The notes under the pieces: model-generated
The model's database searches: none
Seen by the model: the letters and a program-made list of their open reading frames with translations, nothing else
Told to the model about the DNA's origin: nothing
Position numbers and translations under genes: made by a program
Origin: Codonopsis lanceolata
Lineage: Eukaryota > Streptophyta > Magnoliopsida > Asterales > Campanulaceae
Assembly: GCA_013146195.2 (NCBI GenBank)
Contig: CM028378.1
Coordinates: 79,411,808 to 79,475,807 of the forward strand
DNA: 64,000 nucleotides
Direction: 5' to 3'
Shown: in pieces, positions 1 to 11,648 of the stretch
Position numbering within the stretch: position 1 is the first letter of the stretch
How the letters are laid out: every line of letters starts with the position of its first letter

Positions 1-884
1 GACTGGAAATAATACTATTACATAGAAATAAAAGACTTTAACAATAAAAGCTTACAAACGGCGTAGGGGTGTGCTCGCTCTGTCCCTCGGGGAGAGAGAG
101 TCTTTTTTTCTGGTCTGGTTGAAGTTGTGTGTTGTGTGAATTTGGGCAACAGAATCGCTCTGAAGTTACTTTTCGGCCTCGGGATCGGGGCAGGGTAACT
201 GTTTATTTCTGGTTGTTTGTTTTACTGGAAAAGGCTGAATTTGGGCAGAGTAATGGCTTACTACTGGCTATTTCGGCCTTTTAAATCGGGCAGAGCAACT
301 GCTCTATCCACGATTTTTGGACCGAGGAAAAGGGGTGGACACCTAGCTGGGGGGCTAAGGTACACTTCTACCGGTTGGATTTGTGTTTGGCGGAGGTTTG
401 GCAGGGTTTCGAGGCTTTGGAAATTAATCTATCGGTATTTATTTCTTCAGCGTAACGAGAACGCAGAGAAATTTTACGGATGAATTGAGCGCTGAATGAA
501 GGAGCCGGAGGCCTCTATTTATAGGAGGAGGCTGGGACATCGCTGGAATTTTGAGATTTCTCTCCGTGCATCAGAGGTTTGTACACCGCGTTCGACGAAT
601 TGTGCAATGCGGCAAATTGTTGGATGAACAGTGCTTGGAGAGTGGGGTTTGGGTGCCATCCTATTGGGGTTTGGGCGCCATCCCCAAACCCTTGGTAGGT
701 GGTGCCTAAACCTCAAACCTTCTCCTTTTCTGACACTTTGGTCCCCTGCAGTTTGTCCTTTTGTGCATCCTGCTTTGTCCTTTTGCAATTTTGACCCTGT
801 AACTTGACATTTGTTAATGTTTTAACAGTTCTTGATATTTTATGTCATGTCATGTATCTGGGGTACGAAATTGGGGTGTCTACA
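1..884 (-). repeat. 3' LTR of a Tat-type Ty3/gypsy element, cut by the window edge
   Basis: On the minus strand this block begins TGTAGACACCCCAA at 884, and the same start occurs at 45189 in a second element. A TATA box (CTATAAATAG on the minus strand, about 513-526) and a GGCGCC-rich module (646-720) lie where U3 would be. The sequence just outside (885-895) is a polypurine tract shared with the second copy, which marks this as the 3' LTR. The distal end lies beyond the window. The Tat lineage is inferred from the antisense genes and the 3' noncoding architecture. Confidence 0.7.
513..720 (-). promoter_or_regulatory. LTR U3 promoter: TATA box and GGCGCC module
   Basis: TATAAATAG on the minus strand (about 513-526) is preceded, in the sense direction, by repeated GTTTGGG(C/T)GCCAT units and their reverse complements (646-720). 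A related arrangement lies upstream of the TATA box of the antisense gene at 5962. Confidence 0.5.
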
Positions 885-895
885 GAGCCCCTCAA
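885..895 (-). other. Polypurine tract of the Tat element
   Basis: The minus strand reads TTGAGGGGCTC directly before the LTR start. The copy at 45178-45188 reads TTGAGAGGCTC. This fits the plus-strand primer site next to a 3' LTR. Confidence 0.6.
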
Positions 896-1112
896 CGATG
901 GAGTCTACGGGTAACCCGTAGCTTACTGAGTAGACGAACATCGTTGATTAGAATAGACTCTCCAATTTAGTCTTATTTCAAAACGAGGGACAAATATGCA
1001 GCAGGTAGCAGTTATAATGCAACAATTTATCAAACCTCCATATCCTAGACATTTTTAGTCAGTTATAGCAGGTTATCGCAGTTTTTAAGCAGATCTGCAA
1101 ATTAAATGCTCT

Positions 1113-1182
1113 GATGGTCGGACCTACTAATGTAGGCTGCCTACGTATCCCTTAATAAAAGGAATCAGACCAAGCGTAGTTC
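1113..1182 (-). other. Tat 3' noncoding two-hairpin module, LTR-proximal copy
   Basis: The plus strand contains CCTAC-N4-GTAGG followed by CTACG ... TCCC ... GGA ... CGTAG, so two consecutive stem-loops can form. The block GGTCTGATTCC ... GGATACGTAGGCA (sense strand) recurs at 1817-1883 and 43582-43649, and partly at 44945-45000. Confidence 0.6.
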
Positions 1183-1232
1183 GGCCTAAGCCGAAACAAA
1201 CAACCAAATTGAAGAAGAAAAGATTTTCATGT

Positions 1233-1535
1233 TTTTCGAAAAGCCGTATTCTTCCGGTCCGAAACCGTTGTCAAATACGGTATGAAGATTTTTGTGTATT
1301 TCGAAAACCATATTTCAACTGGTCTCTATCCGCCGTGGAAATATGTTAAGAGATCAATCTCAAAATTGTGTCTAGCTGGTCAAATACCTTTCTTCCAAAC
1401 ACAATAAGAGGACCTTCAGATTTTCGAAAACTGTATTCGACCGATCAATACCTGTCATCGAATACGATAAAGAATTTTCTTCAAATTTTTCAAAAACTGT
1501 ATCCAACTGACCGAAACCTGCTGGATACGACGAAG
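1233..1535 (-). repeat. Five tandem hairpin units in the Tat 3' noncoding region
   Basis: Five units spaced about 56-68 bp each contain 7-8 bp inverted arms: CCGTATT/AATACGG (1244-1280), CATATTTC/GAAATATG (1309-1345), ATTGTGT/ACACAAT (1365-1405), GTATTCGA/TCGAATAC (1433-1465) and GTATCCA/TGGATAC (1499-1528). The arms differ between units but are complementary within each. The loops share an ACTGGTC...ACC-like core, and TTTTCGAAAA-like spacers separate several units. Confidence 0.65.
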
Positions 1536-1539
1536 ATTT

Positions 1540-1990
1540 TTCTTTTCCTTCTTCCTTCTTTTTTTTGTTTTTTGAATATTCCTCTTTTTTTTTTTTTTTT
1601 GAAACAAAAAAACCCTTTTGAAAAAGATTTTTCTTTTATTTTCTGAAGGCAAAATAAGAAATCTTACCTTCCTTACCTTTCTTACCTGTTTGCTTTTGAC
1701 CGCTGCTGCTGATTCAGCTGATTTGGCTATTTCTGTCGCTCTTGCTGGGGAATTTTATTCTTTCTTCTTTTTTCTTCTTTTTTTTTCTTCTTCTTTTTTT
1801 TCTTTTTTTTTATTGTGATGGTCGTGCCTACCAAAGTAGGTTGCCTACGTATCCCTATTCAGGGAATCAGACCGTCGTAGTTCATCCCTGCTGGGATCCT
1901 TGGTTTGTTTTTTTTTTCTTTGATTGATTTTTTTTTTGATTGATTTTTTTTCTTTGATGATTTCAAAAGAAGAGGAATTTACCTTTGCTG
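1540..1990. repeat. T-rich low-complexity tract
   Basis: Long runs of T with CTT/TTC interruptions. The short reading frames here are only low-complexity translations. Confidence 0.7.
1817..1883 (-). other. Tat 3' noncoding two-hairpin module, distal copy
   Basis: Second copy of the module, with CCTAC-CAAA-GTAGG and CTACG-TATCCC ... GGGAATCAGACC ... CGTAG on the plus strand. With the copy at 1113-1182 it brackets the tandem hairpin units. Confidence 0.6.
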
Positions 1991-2371
1991 CTGAATTTTC
2001 TGACTTTTCTGCTTGTCTGGTGGCTGATTTGCCAGAGATATGGACTTTTCTTGTCTTTTGGGCGAAAGATCATCAAATATGGTTAACAAGAATCACTTTT
2101 GTTAACTTTCTGTTAAGTTTCAGGGACCACTTTGCAGCTTTGAAACTTGAAGGACTTGAGTGCTGATGTTGATTTGCTTGGAGGGGGAAAAGTGAAAATA
2201 TCACTTTTCCTCCCTTTTGTCATCTCTTACGGGAGAATGAAGGCAGAGGCTTTTCTTCAACTTCATTTTCTTTCCTCCATTGACGAAGGTAAGCTTTCTT
2301 TCTTCATTTTTTTTTTATTTTCTTTCCTTTTCTCAATTTTCTTTCGCCAAAAATTTTGTTTTCCTGTGCAG

Positions 2372-5287
2372 ATGGCTTCTTCTTCTAGATCTAGGAAAGG
2401 AAAGGCACCGATGAACCTGGAATCTGGTAAGAAAAAACAAGAACTCCCTCCTTTGGTTCGAAACAAAATTGGTTATTATTATTCACAGCATGACTGGGGC
2501 AATTTGGTGAGGGACTGGTACAAGCACGTGTCGAATCTCCCTGATTCCAATGTGAGTATGATTTTCTTCCACCCACTTGATCAATTTTTCAGATCTGTTC
2601 AATTTCTGTGCTGTTTTGGGCTTTTGGAGCATATATATGCAGCTTATGATATTTATACATGTGACTTATAGACTAAAATGATGCAAATTTGGTAATAATG
2701 CATGAAATTTGGACAATTTATTTTTGCGATGCCCAAATTGAACTAGTAGTTACTATTTGACTCTACTATGCATAGTTTATAATGTTAATGCAAATAAAGC
2801 TATATGATGCATGTTTTAGCTCTGAAAATATTTTTACATGACATATATTCACATGACGGAATTTTCGGAATGAAATGCAGAATTTTCTGAACACATTTTT
2901 CGGACATATTTTCGGATATATACATGACTTAACAGATATATTTATTGTACTAGAACAGATATTTTATGCATGCTGATGGTATAGGGATATAAGAAATGCC
3001 AAGTAGATATTATTTTTCCATGGCAGATGGCATTTTAAATTTCTTTTTCGTGCATTCCCAATACTGCTTATTGACTAATAAATGCAAGAAATGATGCATG
3101 TATCATTTTATTTTGATGCAAAAGTGATGCTGAATATACAATGAGATGTTCTGTTTGATGTGAATGCATAAAAATTTTTTTTTACACAAATGTGAAAATA
3201 AAAGAAATATGGCATGTATATTTTAAACGCAAAGTATATACTTTATTATTTATATTATTTTTTTTTTTGTTTTTTTTTTGTTTGACATGTATATTTATGC
3301 AAAGTATTTTTGTATGTACTTGAAAATGATAATATGGATTTTTATGTACGAAATAATTTTTAATGTCATATATATATTTATATATAAAAAAATTTCTTGA
3401 ATAAATTTGATGTATTGAATGTACAGGAAGAAAAGGTTTGTGGGATACTTACCTTGATTCTCCTCCTCTCTTTTGTTCCCAGGAGCGCAAGGTTTTGGAC
3501 AAAGCTAGGGCCTCTTGTTCCAGTGTTTTGGACATATTTCATTCGATGCCCCCGGCAGCTCAGACGTTGATAGATGACACGGGTCTGGGAGTTTTTATGC
3601 GGGCCTTTACTCCCTTCCGTAGTTACAGGGTTATTTTTGACGTGTTGCGGAACTTTTGGTGGGATACCACCCACACTTTCCACCTCAGCTGGGGAGAGAT
3701 TACCATGACTCCCTGTGATTTTGCGGCTATTACTGGTATCTCTACCAGTATTGGGCGGAAACTGGAACCAGACTTTACTCTCCGCGAACGTCACGAAGAG
3801 GTGGAGGATCTTTTGGGATTCGAGCCCGAGTACAAAACGGCTGATGCGGTAACCATTCGTAGTGTGAAAACATGGCTTTTGAGGAATGCTGGGCAGGTTG
3901 ATCCCGAGGATAGCGCTGCTGTGACCCGTCTTGCCCGGACATTCTTATTCTTTTTCTTGGGCACGTCTCTTTTTGCCAATGCCTCTACTACCTTGAGGAT
4001 TTCCTTACTGAGCTGTCTCCGAGACCTGGACCGGGTGATTGAGTATGATTGGGGGCAGGCTGGCCTGGCTGAGCTTTATTTCAATATGGATAAATTGAGT
4101 CGGAACGACTCGAAGGTGATGACTGGTTTTGCCCCTGCCTGGGAGGTACTTTCTTCCCCTTTTTTTTTTAGTATATATATATATTTTCCTCATATGTATT
4201 TTTTATTTTGCTGATTCTTACCCCCTTTGTTGTCTCTTTTTTTTTTTCGGGTGTGGGCCTATTTTGTCTTTGACTTTTTACCAGGCACACTGCGTAGCGA
4301 CGTCCTGGGCCCACCATATCTGCTCAAATTTGTAAATGCGAATCGGAAAGAGATAGACGGCTGGGGTCAATATGTTGAGTCATTGGATCTGCAAGACAGA
4401 GTGGCAAACTCAACTTCTGGGTCGGTGACTTTGTTCCCTTGGAAGCATCTGGTAGGGCCAATTGAGGTAACTTTGCTTTTGAGCTGTTGCCGGATTTTGA
4501 TGGTGTCCGTTATGTGTGATTCGCTGTATATGGGTGAGCGGGTCAACCGTTAGCATGTCTCTTTTACGGTAGACCCGGTGGCACCTCCTCCACCTCCTCC
4601 ATATGTGATTGAGCCACATCACATACCAAACAGGCTTCGGTACTTGGACAAATATAAGATGCCTGTCAGTGACTTCCCAGTGATATCTTATGAAGATTTC
4701 TTGAGGACAATGCTTCATCCTCCTCCTCCTCCTTATCTGATCGGGAGACGGGCATCTGTTGATGGTGCTTGGGCTGAGCCTTCTTCACCTGTTCTAGATG
4801 CACGGCTTGAATTTTCCATGCCTGACGATGCTTTTTCATCCTTTCCCTACCGGCAAGATGGCAGGCTCATAAGGGAAGTTATTCCAGATGCGGAGATTCC
4901 AGAGGAGTATCGTGTCCCAGATCAGGCCCGAACGGTATATTTATCACTCTTCTCTTTATTGACTGACTGATGCTTACCCCTGATTTTTTTTATTTGACTG
5001 ATGCTTTTCTCTTTCTTTTCTTTCAGGTCAAGGTATCCACCTACAAGAGACTCCTGCGGGGCTTTGTTGGTATCATCAAACTATATCAGCGGTTGATAGA
5101 TGATTATTCATGTCGGAACAATGAGGCCATGCGGCAGACCAGGCGCCGCAGTGATGATGATGACGATGATGCGGACATAGGACCAAGCCGTGCCCAGGGG
5201 GGACGGATGCGCAGATCTGATGGCACGTTGGGTCCCCGAGTCAGGGGAGGTGGCTTGAGCAGGGGCAGAGTATCATTTGATCTTTAG
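2372..5287 (+). pseudogene. Plant mobile domain (MAIN-like) gene, five exons, damaged
   Basis: The protein starts MASSSRSRKGKAP. Proposed exons are 2372-2551, 3483-4145, 4251-4466 (running on without a clear intron), a segment to 4934, and 5027-5287; most donors are GT. A 5' UTR intron 2289-2371 probably precedes the ATG. Exon 2 carries the plant mobile domain signature: HTFHLSWGEITMTPCDFAAITGI, then an R/W-rich helical region. Plant mobile domain proteins (MAIN, MAIL1) act in silencing and genome stability in Arabidopsis, and the domain also occurs in transposons. The C-terminus has an Asp run and an RG-rich tail. Defects seen: the exon-3 acceptor that keeps the frame (before GTG TGG GCC at 4251) reads GG rather than AG, there is an in-frame TAG at 4551-4553, and the frame looks disturbed between about 4467 and 4515. 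The gene is antisense to the Tat LTR at 1-884, which matches the antisense extra ORFs known in that lineage. Domain call firm, exon limits moderate. Confidence 0.65.
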
Positions 5288-5686
5288 CTTTTTTCCTGCA
5301 CATGCCAGCTTTTTTTCTTTTTGTCTGTAATTAGTAATTAGTATCTGTACAAACATGAAGGAAGAAATGCAACATACTTTTAAAATGGCATGATAAAATA
5401 AAATGCACACTCAAAATACATGCAAAAAATAAACTATATCGACTTCTAATGGTAATGGCACGCTGCTTTTTAGAAATAAATTCAAAAAGAATACACCTTC
5501 AATTTTGAGGAGGCTTTTCTGGCGATTTGCGGGTAGGGGAAGAGGCAGCCGCCTCTTCCTGTGCGAAGAAACATAATTGGAGCCATATAGCCTCTCTTTA
5601 ATATCTGATAGGCTTTCTCGTGATCAGACGGAAGATTAATTGACGATTTGGACAGAAATCAACACAGTAGGACAATAATGGAGCAA
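5288..5686. other. Spacer between the two antisense genes
   Basis: AT-rich sequence holding the presumed 3' UTR of the mobile-domain gene and the distal promoter of the next gene. No ORF of note. Confidence 0.5.
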
Positions 5687-5961
5687 GTTTGGGCATGGCT
5701 TACTAGAGGTTTAGGCGCCATGCCCAAACCTCATAAGGGTGGCGCCCAAACTTGGTTTCCTGGAAGCTTTTCTTGGCCACTGTTTACCACTGTTTTGCCC
5801 AGTTTGTCATTTTTCTGATTTCTTGCTATAAAAGGGAACTCGGCGAACCTGAATATTTCACGCCAGCTTCTTCTTTTCAGTCTGCTTCATCTTTTCCTCA
5901 GCTTTCCTTTCTCACTTGCTTCGTCTTTTATCAGAGAGAGAGTTTTATGTTTCTGTTCTAA
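5687..5961 (+). promoter_or_regulatory. Promoter of the DUF7745-like gene
   Basis: A palindrome-rich block (5687-5752: GTTTAGGCGCCATGCCCAAAC flanked by GTTTGGGC and GGCGCCCAAAC) lies 75 bp upstream of a TATA box, TATAAAAG at 5827-5834. A 5' UTR of roughly 100 nt then leads to ATG 5962. The block resembles the U3 module at 646-720 in the neighbouring LTR. Confidence 0.55.
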
Positions 5962-7702
5962 ATGGCTGCCCCATACCATACCCCTTTAGAATTAGAAATT
6001 TACGAAAATGCCCTCGACTTATGGATTCTTTCGCTCCGAGCCGACGAGCGTGACTGGTTCGATCATCTTTTTGGCTTCAGGTGCCTTCTTTCCTGGAGGA
6101 ATATAGTGATCAACTGGGATATGCTGAGGGGAGCGTCCAGGTTCTGGTCTCGTCCAGATCACCTTTTTAACTTTGGGATGAATGAAATGTGCCCGACTTA
6201 TGAAGAATTTTGTGCCATGCTGGGAGTTGCTGCCACTCGCAATATTGCCGTGCCTTCGCCTCGGAGGCGCCCTTACATGGCAATTAGGGAGTTATTCCGC
6301 ACTGCTCGCCAAGCCACCCCGGGTTTCTATAACGGGGAGAACTTTGACTTGACCGTTCTTCCGCGATCATTCACAGAGTTTATAGAGGACGACGTGGACT
6401 ATTTGAGGCGCCGGCTGACGGCTCTTTTCTTATGCCTAGTGGGAAGGTATTTGCTGGTGAGCCCCCAAGGATTTGTTGATGTGCGTGTGGTGGACCTTGC
6501 TTTGCAGGCCCGTGACCGCCGGGCTAACATTGTCCCGGTAATTCTGGCTGAAACTCTGACTGGCTTGGATGCCTTTTCCAGGGGCGACGAACTTTTCCCT
6601 ACGGGCAGTCCCATTCTGATACATATGTGGCTGGAGGAGCACTTTCAATGCGTGATGGCTCCTGCTCCTTTCGGGGGGAGATATGATCCGGGGCTTTATG
6701 GCTTTCGAGGCCGCTTTCCCCAAGTTAATTTTTCTGATTATGACTGGTCCGAGGACTTCTTTCGGAGGGGTTCTATGGACATCTCTTGGGTGATCAACCA
6801 TTGGGAGATTCGGCAATTTCTCTTGCACTCCGCCGGCTATGCTCAAGTTGTCATGTTGGGCATTAGAAGAACTTCCTTTTATAGTGCTGATAGAATACTG
6901 CGTCAGTTCGGGCTGGAGCAAGTTATTCCAGACACAACTCGTCCAGTGTTCTTGGAGATGAGAAATGACAGGACTCTGGATTTTAACTTCCAGAGGATGT
7001 GGCGTCTGGACTTTGATAGGCTTTTGGATGCCTATTTGTTTTCTGACTACATATTCTTGTCTCTTGAATATTTGGCCTGGATAATGGTAATTGCTGAGGG
7101 TTCTTCTCGCGAAATCCGGCGGAGGCTTAGAAATTTCTTTAGCCGCCATGTAGATACGGGCATTGACGCTCGCCTTATGGAGATAGGCGAGGAAATTGAA
7201 AGTTCAGGCTTGGTTGTTCCTCAGGCTCTGCAGGAGGATTTCAGGCGAGTGCATAATCTTGGAACTCCGGTGGCTCCCGGCCCAGATGAGGCAGGTCCCA
7301 GTAATTGGGAAACGGCAGGGGCTGCTCCCCCTACTGATACTGAATGGGGCACAGGCTTCAGGTATGCTGATTTTGAGATCCCTCGACGTGATGATGCAGC
7401 GGCCAGAATCCTTGGGAGCAGTAGCCCCCTCACCGGCTGGATGGGAATGCGACATAAGGCCTGATGATGGCACTCAGCAAAATAATCCTTGGGAACCAGA
7501 AGTGGTTGCTCCTCCCCCTGAGCCTGGATGGGGTACGGGTGTCAGAGATGACGGAGCTGGGCCCAGTAACACAACGGTTCATGAGAATGGAGATGCCGGT
7601 GATGACGAAGAAGATACTTCCGGTGGTTCTGAGAACAGGGGCTCTTCTGTGCCCCGTAGAAGAGGAATATGGGCTCGGCTTGGCGGACGCCGCAGGCATT
7701 GA
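5962..7702 (+). pseudogene. DUF7745-like plant protein, intronless, frameshifted near its C-terminus
   Basis: Open for 500 codons from ATG 5962 (MAAPYHTPLELEIYEN). The N-terminal half has the pattern W(D)...FW...FNFGMNEMCPTYEEF..LLG-like, which I associate with the plant DUF7745 family found near and in retrotransposons. The function is unknown. The first frame ends at 7464 just after a proline/tryptophan repeat (WGTGF). The adjoining frame to 7702 continues with the same kind of sequence (PEPGWGTGVRDDGAGPSN), an acidic stretch and a basic RRRGIWARLGGRRRH tail. A one-base frameshift near 7430-7460 is therefore likely, and the intact protein would be about 580 residues. The gene has its own TATA box and lies in the same orientation as the mobile-domain gene upstream, antisense to the Tat element. 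A dense minus-strand frame at 6436-7149 is its shadow. Confidence 0.55.
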
Positions 7703-8930
7703 CAGACCGCTTGGGGGCTGGGCTGCAAAAGGAAGAAAGTATCTGGGGGAAACGAGTGGGGTTGCAGGCAGGAATATGTATAATATATGCAGTGCAAGTT
7801 AATGTAAAATATAAATGTCTTTAAATAAATATTCCTAAGTTGCACCTTAGGACCATGTAATATATATATTATGTAGAAAACGATGCCAATCAATTAAGGC
7901 GGATTGTTTATTCACTTCTTTCTCTCTGTGTCTTGTGTTATATGTTTTTTCTGTAAAAATTTTCAGAAACATATATAGGTTTTTTTTTTCATATATAAGA
8001 ACTTTATTTTACTGAATTTTATTTTTTCTAGGATGGTCATTAACTGATACTGATTATATAAAAAAAAATAAGTATTAGAGTTTTAATAAATATAAATTAA
8101 ATATTCATATGATACAAATATTTTTTTTGAAACAAACGAAAAGAATGCCAACATATATTTTTTTAAAATAATTAATAAAAAAAAGAGATACAAAATAACC
8201 AACAAATAAGACAAAGGTGTAGGAAAAGTTGTTACACAATGAGAAAAATTATACCTTCTCAATGAAGGAAAACAAAGTACTAAAAAACACTCAATAGAAA
8301 AAGAACACAATTTATAAGTCTAAAAACTCTGTGAAAATGAAAACATAAAAAGAACTCAATAATTAATAGTAAACAAAAAAATGAAGGTAAAATACTTAAA
8401 AAAAAAACCATTAACAACAAGTGCAATACACGTGTAACTAACTAGTAACCTAACAATACAATGGGGGGACACCATATCTTGCCCAAAAGGAAGGACTAAG
8501 GAGCTTTACCTCGAAAGTAAAGTACATAACGGCTTAAGGTCAGTCTGTATAGAAGTCAATGGGCAACAAAAGATGAATGCAGAGGAAAAACTAGCAAGAA
8601 AGTTGATGTCAACAAGGAAATTCGTGAAAAGCAATTCTTCGCTTAAAATGAGAAGCTAACTCGTGCTTGATGTGTCTAATTAAATGACTCTGAGTGGTAG
8701 TGATGTTTTCAATGATATCATGATTCTGAAGCTTCCATATATAACTCTCCAAGAATTAAAGAGGGCAGCAATATATGAGTCAAAAAAACTTTAGAGATGA
8801 TGTTGTTAGCATTGTATTTAGATTTGCTTGCAGTCATTCATTCCTTTATAAAGTTCTATGTCTTAGTGGCTAAATGAGCTGCATACCAGTTAACATTGAA
8901 ACTATGTGTAAGTCTAGTAGGCAATGAAAT
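7703..8930. other. Non-coding AT-rich stretch
   Basis: Holds the 3' UTR of the preceding gene (possible AATAAA-like signals about 7820-7830), then AT-rich sequence with poly-A and poly-T runs. No pol-like reading frame was found on the minus strand here, although a complete Tat element would have one. Confidence 0.5.
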
Positions 8931-8934
8931 AAGG

Positions 8935-10650
8935 CCAAAAGGGGGGGGGGTGAATAGCCATTTAAAAAAACTTTAAGGGTTATTTTAAAAACCTTTAAAA
9001 CTGGCAGCAGAAATAATAAGTTATCAGTTGATAGACAAGTTGTTCTATCTGATGAACAAAATACTCTATATCAGTTGTTGACACATGTTTAAGTAGTAAA
9101 AGTTTTAAGCAGATCACGTAATATAAAAAATGAATTGAAAGACAATATATAAAAACAATTAAGTAAATAATTCAAAATGTAACTGACTGACACTTAAGTA
9201 AATTGAAGTTGTTTAAGTGTGAGAAATAATTTTATCAGTTGCAAGATAAAAGACAGATTATTTGGAGTGGTTCACAGTGTAAAAACTACTACGTCCACAA
9301 CCAAATTGGTCAAACTTGGATTTTGAAGTGCATTAAATATATTAAAATTATAAGTGATCACTAATGGATCTGTGTACAACAATAACCAGTGTTTGAGGAG
9401 TATGATTGTGAAAACAATCAAACTCGGGCAACAATCAAGTATTCCTTAAAGATTAGAAATAAGTAAGGATTGGAAGACAATGATTGTCTAAATAAAAACT
9501 AAAAAAATAAGAAGTGAAATAAAATCTTGTAATTGTTTGAGAACTGGAACACATCAAGAAACGAAAAAAAAATCAAAAAAGAAATATCATTTAAGCAAAG
9601 ATGGTTTTAACCGCTCTGTCCTCTGTCCTCTATCCTCTTCATATTTTCTTCAATCATTTCTTCAAACGTTTTATAGAGATCTTCAAGTTTGGAACCATTG
9701 GAGAGAACGAGTTTGAATTTTGAATTTCTTGAAGACAAGATGATGAGAAAAATCTTTCATTGAATGTACAAAGATCTTGTAGAGGATTTTTCATGATATC
9801 TCCTAACATAAGATAATTAATAAATAGGGTGGTTAGCTTTAGAAGATATGATATACCGTAGAGAATTTAATATAAATATAAAAGTCTTCTATAAATAGTT
9901 CTATGTTTGAAAAAGTGCTGACAAATAATGATTAAAAGATTTCAGGAGTGAAGGCCACGCGTTTTTCATAGATACTGTTTTAGAATCTTTCTTAACAAAA
10001 TCTTGAAGACTTTAAAGTCATAAATCTTTTTAAAGAAAAATTCCAACAGTGTACAGTGTCTCAGCAGATAGAAATTTTAAACGGTAAGAAGATGTTGTCA
10101 CTGTGGTATCAGCAGCTGGTAACTGCTGATTACTAAGTTTAAGCAGATAAGGTATTTCATTTAAGTAAAGCTTGCTTACCAAAGTCTTAGAGGTAACTGT
10201 TGTATATACAACAGTGGGCATCTTTCTGCTGAAGGTTCAGCAAATAGATTTAGACTTGATAAAGCTTAATTAAAACAACCTAAAAAGTATTAAGTAGATA
10301 TGATTTAAACTAGTTGTTTTATCTTTATGATTTTAAGTAAATCTATAAGCATGGATGTGTCTACACTATGTATATGACTTAACTTTAGAATAGAATTAGT
10401 TAGGCTTTAGCTTAGAGTCACTAGCAGTCATCGATAGACCTTCACCAGTAGTCTTCAGCAAACTTGCTCCAAACGTGCTCCAGCTCAAGAATGAAGACTG
10501 ATGACATTGAACTAAAGAATTCTAGCTCAATAATGTTTATGGATTACACTTACAGATATTTGTGTTCAAATATCTATTTGGAAATCCTAAAGTTAACTTC
10601 TTAAAACTCATTCACCAAAGACCACATGGGTGAAGTAAATGAGTTTTCTC
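8935..10650 (+). repeat. LTR-like repeat with a G10-TGAATAGCC start block
   Basis: Begins near a run of ten G followed by TGAATAGCC. The same block (seven G) lies at 12019-12035, and both are followed by related non-coding text. I recall this block from plant LTR sequences, possibly copia, but termini and duplication were not resolved. No coding sequence. Confidence 0.3.
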
Positions 10651-10663
10651 TTTGGTGATTTCA

Positions 10664-10982
10664 TAAATAATTACAAAAATAGCACAAAATTTATTAAATC
10701 ACCCACTATAGAATATGGTCAAAAAAGTAAATATTTATGGGCTAATCAATTCCATGAATAATCTATCTCTATATATTTATCTCTATCTATCTCTATTATA
10801 AAATTGTTAGTTGTCTATTACAAATTAATTTATGGATAAAATTAACATTTTATCTGATTAACCATCCACTATTTATTTAAGGACAAACAAGTAAATTTAT
10901 CCTGATAAAAGATGATGTTTGTACAAAGATAACCCTAAATTTAATAAATCACTCACCATTGAATAAGGTCATATAAGTAAAG
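10664..10982 (+). repeat. Satellite, left segment (about one unit of a 335-bp family)
   Basis: Contains GCTAATCAATTCCATGAATA, then TCTATCTCTATTATAAAA...GTTGTCTATTACAAATTAA and AATAAATCACTCACCATTGA, all hallmarks of the array at 13942-15535. It breaks off after ATAAGTAAA at 10982, where the inverted-repeat element begins. Confidence 0.7.
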
Positions 10983-11648
10983 GGAGAGGCTATTTCCACT
11001 ATAATTTTTGCTTATCCACTACATCCTTAATTATTGTATTAAATAATTAAATATTTGGACAAAACTACCCCTTAAGTACTTGCCTATTTTAAGTTGACTA
11101 ATCAAGTTAATTTCTTATTGCCTTATAAAAATATTTGTTCAAAAATCAATAAACAACATAATTATTCTATTTTTATTTTTACATTTTAATTCTCAACAAA
11201 TAAGGCACTTATTCCCTTTTTTTTCGTAATAAATATGTTTAATCAATTCTTCTAATCACTCTTATCTCATATTCCATTACCATAAAAATAATACAATTAA
11301 TGCGTTTTCTACCAAAATTTTAGAAAAAAATTGAATATCTTATTATCAAACTAAACTAATTTAACTTAGTTTAAAAAAAATATTATTTTAAAAGATCAAT
11401 TCAATAATAATAATATGGTAGACATTAATATGAATATTGGTTTCAAACAACACATGAATTAAAATTTTGAAATCAAATTTAAAGGTAGGTAAAAGATTTA
11501 AACTTTTACGATACTATGATTTTACTATTGGATCAAATTTTTACAATTACATCCTTTAAAATTTACTTTTAGTTTTTTTTTCATAACCAAAGAACACATA
11601 TTTATTCAAAGTTTGGTAAACAAAAAATGTTCGTATGATATGTTTTAG

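Noticed and set aside
4467..4483. GT...AG segment that would join exon 3 to a good-looking LLPDFDGVRY frame
   Set aside because: Seventeen bases are too short for a plant intron. A frameshift is more likely.
6436..7149. Minus-strand open frame of 237 codons
   Set aside because: It is the shadow of the DUF7745-like gene on the plus strand, with no coherent motif of its own.
8450..8930. Possible LINE zf-RVT remnant on the minus strand
   Set aside because: Only weak resemblance, many stops, no clear cysteine motif.
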